Below are positions 56,330 through 64,000 of a DNA stretch of 64,000 nucleotides, in pieces; position 1 is the stretch's first letter; each line of letters begins with the position of its first letter. This stretch comes from Liolophura sinensis (lineage: Eukaryota > Mollusca > Polyplacophora > Chitonida > Chitonidae): contig NC_088304.1 in assembly GCF_032854445.1 (NCBI RefSeq), positions 33,474,810-33,538,809 of the forward strand, in the 5' to 3' direction. Position numbers and translations under genes: made by a program. Below the pieces are notes generated by a model that saw nothing but the letters and a program-made list of their open reading frames with translations, made no database searches and was not told the DNA's origin.

Positions 56330-57335
56330 TAGGTTACCATTTCCCCCCAACTACTTCATTACTACATCACACGTTGTCACCACGTATTATACATGGGGAA
56401 CAGCAGTATTATTTTGAAAAGTTTCTATCACTAAGACATTCAATTTCATCATGTATAGAGCAGATTCCATATCAAAGTGGAAGGAACATATCAGGTAATC
56501 CATTTGTCCATACACTGCACGCTGGGGGATTTTATTTTAAGTGAGCAGACCACCTGTCGAAAATGACAAGATGAGCACACTTGTGGAAAAGATTAGCAAA
56601 GAGTAGAAAAAACTTTTTCTTCCTTTTGTTAAAAAGAAACCGTAATATTTTGAGATTTGAGTCCGTACGCCGATCTGTTTATACATGTAACTAGAAATTC
56701 TCAGCAATCCTTCTGTAGGCCTAGCAAATGGGGCTATAAGCTATAAATTAGCTTTCACTGCCAGCCTGCTTGAATACCAGAGCTCTCACAAACGTGATTT
56801 GTTTTACCACGCTCAATTTGAGCAAAGACACGCCGAAGCCGGGAAGACAACAAATCTTTCTGTTAGATCCTGAATAGTGCGCAGGCACGATTTTGTTATT
56901 TTGCGCCGATTCGAATCTATATATCTTTATATTCCAATTCAGAGGTTCTAACCGTAACGCTGGGATTGAAACCGATCCCCTGTTCCCTGTGAATAACGGT
57001 CTTTGTTCAAGCCTTGGTAGAAAGAGAAGATTCTTCTGCGAAGTTAGCCCTGGGGCGTGTCCATGTAATGTAACACTGCCGTCTAAAAGCGTGCAAGCAC
57101 GATAAACAACAACAGCTTTCTTGTAATGGAAAAACTCAGCTATATAAAGGTCTTTGTGACACACGTTGAGCGCGGAAGTGAAATGTATCAAAACCTGTTT
57201 TCGTTTTCCGTTTTGTAAAGGATCGTGACGAAACCAAAAAAACAAGTGAAGTCCTACTTTCCGTGAATAATGATAAAGACCCTCAAATTGCAGATGTCTT
57301 GTAGTTTAAAACGCTGCAATAGCTTTTGTCAGGGT
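56330..57335. other. Intergenic, no gene supported
   Basis: A minus-strand frame of 165 codons (56748-57245) is the longest non-repeat frame in the window, but shows no domain, signal sequence or splice support, and one or two frames of this length are expected by chance on both strands of 64 kb. Confidence 0.4.
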
Positions 57336-57339
57336 ATTT

Positions 57340-57755
57340 TGTTGTTAATCGTTATTGTTGTTAATCACAACCTAGTCATTGTTGTTAAACACAACATAGT
57401 CATTGTTGATAATCGCCATTATTGTTAATCACAAACTAGTTATTGTTGTTAATCGTCATTGTTGTTAAACACAACATAGTCATTGTTGATAATCGTCATT
57501 GTTGTTAAACACAACATAGTCATTGTTGATAATCGCCATTATTGTTAATCACAAACTAGTTATTGTTGTTAATCGTCATTGTTGTTAAACACAACATAGT
57601 CATTGTTGTTAATCGTCATTGTTGTTAAACACAACATAGTCATTGTTGTTAATCGTCATTGTTGTTAAACACAACATAGTCATTGTTGTTAATCGTCATT
57701 GCTGTTAATCACAACCTAGTCATTGTTGTTAATCGTCATTGTTGTTAATCGCTTT
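57340..57755. repeat. 40-bp minisatellite with an internal dyad
   Basis: Unit CATTGTTGTTAATCGTCATT followed by GTTGTTAAACACAACATAGT, about ten copies; variants include GTTGATAATCGCC and AATCACAACCTAGT. Each unit contains the inverted repeat GTTGT-TAAAC-ACAAC. Confidence 0.95.
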
Positions 57756-57839
57756 CAAGCGGCATTGCTTTTTTTTTAGTATAGTACTATTTGTAAAGAC
57801 AGTTTGGCATTGACACTCAGCAGTTTGAGTGGTGTAATA

Positions 57840-58822
57840 TACGTACAGCCAGCTCCGCCGATTGCCATATTGATTGAACATCAGCATTGGAATATGTTAT
57901 ATGTGAAGGAAGGTCATCATTTACCATCTTGATCGCATTGTTCAAGGCATCGAGTTGTGTTATATGCGAAAGAAACTCGGTATTTACCATTTTGATCAAA
58001 CCTTGTCGTTCAGTGGTACACTGTTATGTGTACATGTATATGTAAATTCAGATTAGCATTTACAAATGTTGACCAAACATTAGCGTTGAGTACTGTTATA
58101 TATGTAAAGCCATATATGTTATGCATATGAAGGTAATACATACCTGTATCACCATTTTGCACCCTGTCTCACGGCATGCCGGTATTTACCATCTTTTGCT
58201 GTGTGTAACGAAAGGCCGGTATTTACCTTCTTGTGCCATATCTAACCACATTCCGGTATTTACCATCTTGTGTTGTGGCTAACCACATTCCGGTATTTAC
58301 CACCTTTTGTTGTAGCTAACGACACTCCGGTATTTGCCATATTTTGCTGTGTGTAACGAGAAGCCGGTATTTACCTTCTTGTGCCATATCTAACCACATT
58401 CCGGTATTTACCATCTTGTGTTGTGGCTAACCACATTCCGGTATTTACCACCTTTTGTTGTAGCTAACGACACTCCGGTATTTGGCATCTATTGCTGTGT
58501 GTAACGAGAGGCCGGTATTTACCTTCTTGTGCCATGTATAACCACATTCCGGTATTTACCACCTTGTGTTGTGGCTAACGACAGTCCGGTATTTACCATC
58601 TTGTACCGTGTGTAACGATAGGTCGGTATTTGCTGTCTTGTACCGTGTGTAATGATAGGTCGGTATTTGCTGTCTTGTGCCCTGTGTAACAACAGTCCGG
58701 TATGTATCATCTTGTACCGTGTGTAACAACAGTCCGGTATTTTCCTCTTTGTGATATAACAACACCTTTAACACCTTGTACTGTGTGAAAAGATAGTCCG
58801 GTATTTACCATCTTGTGGTTAT
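57840..58822. repeat. 37-40-bp minisatellite with CCGGTATTTACC core
   Basis: Clear from 58180: CCGGTATTTACCATCTTGTG followed by TTGTGGCTAACCACATT and variants, with a higher-order block of about 150 bp repeated near 58200-58510. Much more degenerate copies (GGTATTTACCATTTTGATC) extend left to about 57840, so it nearly abuts the unrelated array before it. Confidence 0.9.
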
Positions 58823-58824
58823 AA

Positions 58825-60435
58825 ATCTTAAAGGCAAAGAAAACCTAACGTGAAACGTGAAGTAACTGAAAAATGGTAGCCCATTAAAAACTGTCCACAA
58901 AATAGCTGAATTTATTTTTTTCAAAACTTGTCTAATTGTATGATAAATGCATTTGGAACTTTTGAACCAGTGACGTCACAGCAGCTTTTCCCACTGAACA
59001 CACATACACCGCTTGTTTCCGTCGTTCTAAATGCATATACATGTAGATCTATGAATGCATTTCAACAGAAATATATGGATATGACGTTATTGATACCCTC
59101 TGTGTCACTACAGACCACTGTAAAATGTGATGTATTAAAAATATTTGGAAAATTGAAAAAAAAAATGTGCTATTTTCCTGGACAGTATTTAACGAACTTT
59201 CATCAGATAAACACCTCATTTTAGTGTTTTCTTTGCCTTTAATTTATAAGGCATGTTGTGACACGTTACTAGGGACACATACATGTTTGAGCTCTAGGTT
59301 TCCCTACACAGATAGTTATATTTTCAACCGACATTGGATTCAAAGAGAGAAAAGAGCGAAACAAATTTTCGATTGGCGATTTGTCAGAATATACTGTCTG
59401 GGTCACAAACATTTCTCAAGTGAATTGACTAAAGTTTAATGATCGATTTTATCCTGTCCTAATACCACATGAATATTTCCATGGCATGACCGTCGTGCGA
59501 AAGCTTCTAACAGAATAGAATAGCGTGTATAGACCCACGCAGTAGCCAGTAAACGTTCATCAGTGTGGCGTTATCAATACGTCTCGGGCGACGTTTAACC
59601 TGTATCAGTTAGTTATCGGAAGAGATTAAAGTTTCCGTGCATAAACACGTGTATTTATGATTACAGTTTTATAACCCAAATGTAGATCTCGATTCACTGA
59701 TTTAGTAAACCATCCGAGATCAGTTTGCGGATAGCATCAAAACGAACAGGAATGTGAAGGCGTTTGGCTAGGCTTACATGTAGTTTCTTGGTGTGCGGCG
59801 ACGATATAAATGATTCAGTAAACTAACGGGAACACGTCAGAGAAACCTGAAACGTTTTGGTTAATTTGGAGAATAAAAAATGTCAACGTCGTGTGTTATG
59901 GAACGGCCATGAACAGACTAGTTCGTCACTGATGTGGACAAGACATGCCCAGGAGGAGGGAGCAGAGAGTAGGGGTCAGACTAGAAACCGGATCAGAGAC
60001 TCGATGGCAAAATTCGTGAGCATGTGTTTATAAAAAGCAAGGTAGTGTATCATATCACCGTACTAAACTTGGTCTCAGATAGATATCTTGTTTACCTGCC
60101 TAATTAAGTTGGGGAGTTTGAGAAAAGTATATTAGTATTATCATCCTATATTTGCAAATTAATTTTTCATTTATCCACACTATATATACTGTTTTGAGAT
60201 GGCGGTTAATGGAACTTCCCGCCAAGTAATACTACGTATACATGTATAAGTGACTCATACTAAACCTCTCATGCTGTACCGCTCGTGCATGTGCTGTACT
60301 CGTGTTCAATTCCACTCAGCTTCCTCTTCTCTTTTGTATAATTGGAAGGATGTGGACAGGTGATCAGTTATCCGATCGGGAAAAAATACCTTTCATTTCT
60401 CTTTCCAATTTCTTTGTGAGCCGTAAATTGTGAGT
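58825..60435. other. Intergenic, no gene seen
   Basis: AT-rich; frames of up to 98 codons without domains. Confidence 0.45.
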
Positions 60436-60439
60436 AAGC

Positions 60440-60850
60440 GACTTATTTTCCCTGCCAACTTTCTGCCGGCGAAATCCAGTTAGTGTCCTAAGACGCGGGG
60501 AGATCTCAGTGGAGCTGATATCGTCCGGGTCACTCATCCGTGCGGACGGAAACGGCTAGCCCGGACTTCCGGGCGGCCAGGCGGAAAATCAGTCCCAAAA
60601 CTTCTTGTAATTTAGTGATTCATATCCGTGTAATATTGTTCTGTTTTTGTCTTTGTACACGCGACTCAACGTTAATCTTACACCGTTACGACGTTTCCAG
60701 GGCAACGCAGTTATTGTCCGACTTACGAACGCCCACCCGCCCAACCGTACGCCTGTTTCCTGTATCAGGCTCTCAACAGGGAAACGTAGTAATTCTGCTC
60801 TCTGCTGGCCGAACAAGTGGACCGTATACCTACGTTAGTTTCCAATCCAG
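60440..60850. promoter_or_regulatory. CpG-richer patch with ETS and X-box motifs
   Basis: Higher CpG than its surroundings. Contains ACTTCCGGG (ETS/GABP type) near 60564 and a canonical RFX X-box GTTTCCAGGGCAAC at 60693-60706. This could be a promoter or first exon of a gene outside the recognised set; orientation is unknown. A plus frame of 137 codons (60540-60953) and a minus frame of 75 codons overlap it, neither with a known domain. Confidence 0.3.
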
Positions 60851-61065
60851 AGACGATCTCCTGGGAACCGCTGAACATCCGTACAACGACCATTACGAGT
60901 TATACAGGCTTATTGAAATGGTTGGCTTTGATGTACAGGGTATAAACCAATAAGAGTCATTAGAAAAGTGCAATCCATATACATGTTAATTGTCATAGTG
61001 TATGTATTTTCCCTATTTATTGGAGATTTTTTAGTTTTTAAATTCTGACATTTTTAGTTTAGGTA

Positions 61066-61332
61066 TTGATTTATTTATTTGATTGGTATTTTACGCCGTA
61101 CTCAAAAATATTTCACTTATACGACGGCGGCCAGCATTATGATGGGTGCAAACTGGGCAGAGCCCGTGGAAAACCCACGACCATCCGCAGGTTGCTGATA
61201 CAGATTCCCACGTACGGCCGGAGAGGAAGCCAACACGAGCTGGACTTGAACTCACAGCGACCGCATTGGTGAGAGACTCCTGGGTCATTACGCTGCGCTA
61301 GCGCGCTAACCAACTGAGCCACGGACGCCCCC
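61066..61332 (-). mobile_element. Full-length tRNA-derived SINE
   Basis: Complete from the tail TTATTTATTTGATTGGTATT to the head GGGGGCGTCCGTGGCTCAGT (minus) with box A TGGCTCAGTTGG and box B-like GAGTTCAAGTCCAG. Only a 5-bp AGGTA could be a target-site duplication. Confidence 0.93.
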
Positions 61333-61334
61333 AG

Positions 61335-62545
61335 GTAAAATGCTTCGGAACCTCACTCATGTAATGTGCGCTTGTGGATAAAAAACAAACAAACTCGGAT
61401 CTGATATTAAATACCTGTTTTAGGACCACGATGTCATAGGCGACATTCCTCCATCAATGTTGTTCATACTGCCCATCTAATACAACACAAATGTTTGACT
61501 ACCTGAGTGACAAAAACCCATTAAGGGTATTATTGATACAGTTGTAATTTTCTTTCTTCTGATGTTTTAGTTTTCGCCTTTAAGGTGAAGGTCATCGACC
61601 AGATGCCACAGGGAGCAGTGATCTTTACACTGATTGATAAAAAACGTCTCCATTGTTTATTATACATTTGAGTAGCACGTTTAGTTTTAGTGAAATTGAC
61701 ATTTTCCAAAATATCCCCTGAGCGATTTGTTCTTGAGCGATTCAGAAGTGAAATTTTCGATTGTAATGCAAAACTCTTCAGCGAGACTACTTATTTGGAA
61801 AACAAGGTGGCCATCCAAAATGTTACACTCGTCGTCACGTGGGACAGCTTGCACAAAGGGATTACAAGTCTGAGCTGACTGCAAATCGCAAAGATCACGA
61901 TCGTATATCTAACCAACAATCGACATCCTCTAATACCAAGAGATTGTAAGCTATGACAGTCGTAACTTACAATCAAAAATTATAATCGGCTGGCCCTGCT
62001 GAAAATATTTACAAACTCCCCCAAATTAACGTTAAGTACAAATACTTGCAGTAGGTAGCTTTAGGTAGGCACTTATTTCGTAACTTTTGACTTTTTATGT
62101 GGCAAGAATTTTTTCACAAGCTGCTTTTGTTAGTTGCTGAATCATTATGATGTGGAACTCTTTGAAAATGAATACAAGAAAAAGTTATTGACTGGTACAT
62201 TTTCCATTAACACGGACCTTCGTTATATACGAGTCAAATTTATATACGAGTCAACTTTGGCGTACGCTCGCGATTGTAACTCCGAAAAGTTACAATCACG
62301 TGTTTCCTTACATTCACCTTACAATTCCTTTTTGCAAACAACTGTTGAGTCTACAATTGACTGTAGCGACGATCTGTGTGCAAGCGGGCTCAGGAACGGA
62401 GTATATACGGTCGACACTATACAGTACATTGGGCTTGTTCGTGCGATAAATATGATACACGGGCGAGAATCTAGAGAGCGTGAAAACATTACCGTGTATT
62501 TTAAACTTTTCCACAAACTCAGTCAATAGACGAAAGCGATTTCAA
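61335..62545. other. Intergenic, no gene supported
   Basis: A plus frame of 131 codons (62134-62529) has ordinary-looking amino-acid use but no recognisable domain; chance frames of this length are expected here. Confidence 0.4.
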
Positions 62546-62548
62546 GGC

Positions 62549-62662
62549 GCATGAGGTTGAAGTATTCGAACCCACGTTCACAGCGGTTGAAGTATTCGAA
62601 CCCACGTTCACAGGAGGCTGGCGACAGACAAAAACACGTTCACAGGAGGCTGGCGACAGACC
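62549..62662. repeat. Overlapping short tandem duplications
   Basis: GGTTGAAGTATTCGAACCCA plus CGTTCACA occurs twice, then ACGTTCACAGGAGGCTGGCG with ACAGAC occurs twice; the two duplications share the ACGTTCACAG segment. Confidence 0.9.
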
Positions 62663-62664
62663 AA

Positions 62665-63250
62665 AAAAGGGAAAGCTTATGAAATTACGGGGACAAGTTT
62701 TGGTATATCTACAACTGTCAAATTCAAACTGCCTGGCTATATATAAATGCCCCAGATAAATGTTACAATAAATGTATACATCAATACCTTCTGCACGTCC
62801 GTCTATTGTATCTTTTTTTGTCATTCTTTACTCCAGTTTCAAGACAATACAGCCAAGAGGGTAATAATTGCAGACAGGGCACTTAGCGTGTAGTTTTTAT
62901 AGTCAGTAAATCAGCACTGGGTGAGCGATCAAGGGCATGCGGAGCCCAGAGTAGCATAACGAAGTTTTATGCCCTAACAAAAGCAGCCAATGAAATACAT
63001 ACCAGAGGAAATGACGCGGGAAATCTCGTTATGGATGAACAATAACGGTAGCTTGGAAACTACTCCACTTATTGATACACGAGATATTGACAGTATATAC
63101 TGAACGAACTACGATCATATATAGCCCTTCAATAACTTCAGATCCAAATACATGGGCAATTTCTTTCATGAGACTGACTTGATTGATTTGAGTAATGTGA
63201 TTTCATTTATGTTTTATGCTGGAGAGAATTTTTCATTTAGGATTTAGGAC
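62665..63250. other. Intergenic, no feature seen
   Basis: No repeat, RNA gene or coding signal recognised. Confidence 0.45.
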
Positions 63251-63255
63251 ACGGA

Positions 63256-63415
63256 TCAAGTTTATTTATTTGATTACAGGTTAACGTCATGCTCAAAAAA
63301 GTTTCTCTGATACTATGAGGTCCAGGTTTATGAGTGGTGGGAAACGTAGTGACCAGAATAAACCACTGACCTTTGGCAAGTAACTGGCGAACTCTTCCAC
63401 GTATGAGAAATGTGA
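63256..63415 (-). mobile_element. Composite-family SINE fragment
   Basis: TTTATTTATTTGATTACAGG, then AACCACTGACCTTTGGCAAG and GGCGAACTCTTCCACGTATG, matching the 40.7-41.1 kb element. Confidence 0.65.
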
Positions 63416-63540
63416 TATTGATGGAAGCTAAATGGTACGCAGCGATCTGTTGATACAAGACCACAAAAACAGCACCGTTGTCCCTTAATTATAATATGGA
63501 CTGTATCCCCCAAATAGGGTACTTTTCACGCGAAATGCTG

Positions 63541-63690
63541 AAATCCACGTACATCCGCAGGTTACCTTCTCACGGACGACCGAAGAGGAAGCCAACATGA
63601 GCTGGACTTGAACTCACGGCGACCGCATTGGCGCCCTGAGTCATTGCACAGAGCTGGCATGCTTTTCACCTCAGTCACGGTGGTCCCCTG
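63541..63690 (-). mobile_element. Main-family SINE, 5' half
   Basis: CACGTACATCCGCAGGTTAC, GAAGAGGAAGCCAACATGAG, CTGGACTTGAACTCACGGCG, GACCGCATTGGCGCC and, at the head (minus sense), GGGGACCACCGTGACTGAGG. Confidence 0.85.
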
Positions 63691-63734
63691 GCAGGAATGA
63701 ACAATAGATTCCACAGATTAGGCGCGAATTTGAC

Positions 63735-63870
63735 AGGAAACGTTCTCTGTTGAGTCCAAGGTCACGTGAACAATGAAAGCATCAGGGTCTTGAAAATTCC
63801 CTGTCCTAGAATGGGATTGAACCCACGGCTCTTGTTACTCACCGTTGCATGGACCTCTGCCCATTCTCTC
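63735..63870 (-). mobile_element. tRNA-like SINE head, other family
   Basis: The complement has GCAACGGTGAGTAACAAGAG and box B-like GTGGGTTCAATCCCATTC; the following TTTTCAAGACCC resembles 45.10-45.13 kb. Confidence 0.5.
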
Positions 63871-64000
63871 TATAGAAAATAACCCAGATTTGTTGTGCTT
63901 TTGGTTTTGGCATTTTATTTGTGCGAATGTTTATTACTCGTGTCAACCTCTTCACGAATTCAGTTTCCATGGGCATAGCTCCGCGAACACGCAATTTCCT

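Noticed and set aside
56748-57245. Minus-strand frame of 165 codons
   Set aside because: No domain, promoter or splice support; one or two frames of this size are expected by chance on both strands of a 64-kb window.
62134-62529. Plus-strand frame of 131 codons
   Set aside because: No recognisable domain and length within chance expectation.

Overview
The window is eukaryotic, and most likely comes from a mollusc or another lophotrochozoan. It has long AT-rich introns with GT/AG splice sites and dense minisatellites. It also carries many copies of tRNA-derived SINEs whose tail reads (in SINE sense) GAGTACGGCGTAAAACACC followed by AATCAAATAAATAAA, a type I associate with mollusc genomes. The species cannot be named from the sequence alone.

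One protein-coding gene is clearly supported: the 5' part of a Musashi-family RNA-binding protein gene on the minus strand. Six coding exons (27379-27446, 27075-27115, 26581-26662, 25699-25783, 23729-23770, 5655-5747) join in one open frame of 411 nt (137 codons). They encode the N-terminus, all of RRM1 (RNP2 MFVGGL, RNP1 RGFGFITF), the linker and the first part of RRM2 (RNP2 IFVGGL). The rest of RRM2 and the C-terminal region were not found in bases 1-5654 and should lie left of the window. The intron between exons 5 and 6 is about 18 kb and contains a 200-base assembly gap.

Upstream of the start codon (about 27.45-27.70 kb) is a CpG-containing, TATA-less promoter-like stretch with a GC box, a full palindromic CRE, an RFX X-box and two CCAAT boxes. 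The large intron carries two clusters of homeodomain, POU and E-box type motifs that could be enhancers.

From about 28 kb to 64 kb I find no intact gene. The region is intergenic and repeat-dominated. It holds about ten unrelated tandem arrays (units of about 27-84 bp, plus a roughly 2.7 kb array of a 32-bp unit), about twenty SINE copies or fragments (mostly minus orientation), a (TA)n tract, a decayed helicase-like fragment near 52.0-52.3 kb and a CpG-richer promoter-like patch near 60.5-60.85 kb. The most unusual observation is that a 46-bp block of the pyrimidine-rich satellite at 34.7-35.6 kb occurs in inverted orientation three times inside the 32-bp array at 30.3-33.0 kb, which suggests sequence exchange between neighbouring satellites.

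I found no CRISPR array, rRNA gene, intact tRNA gene, intact transposase or viral gene.
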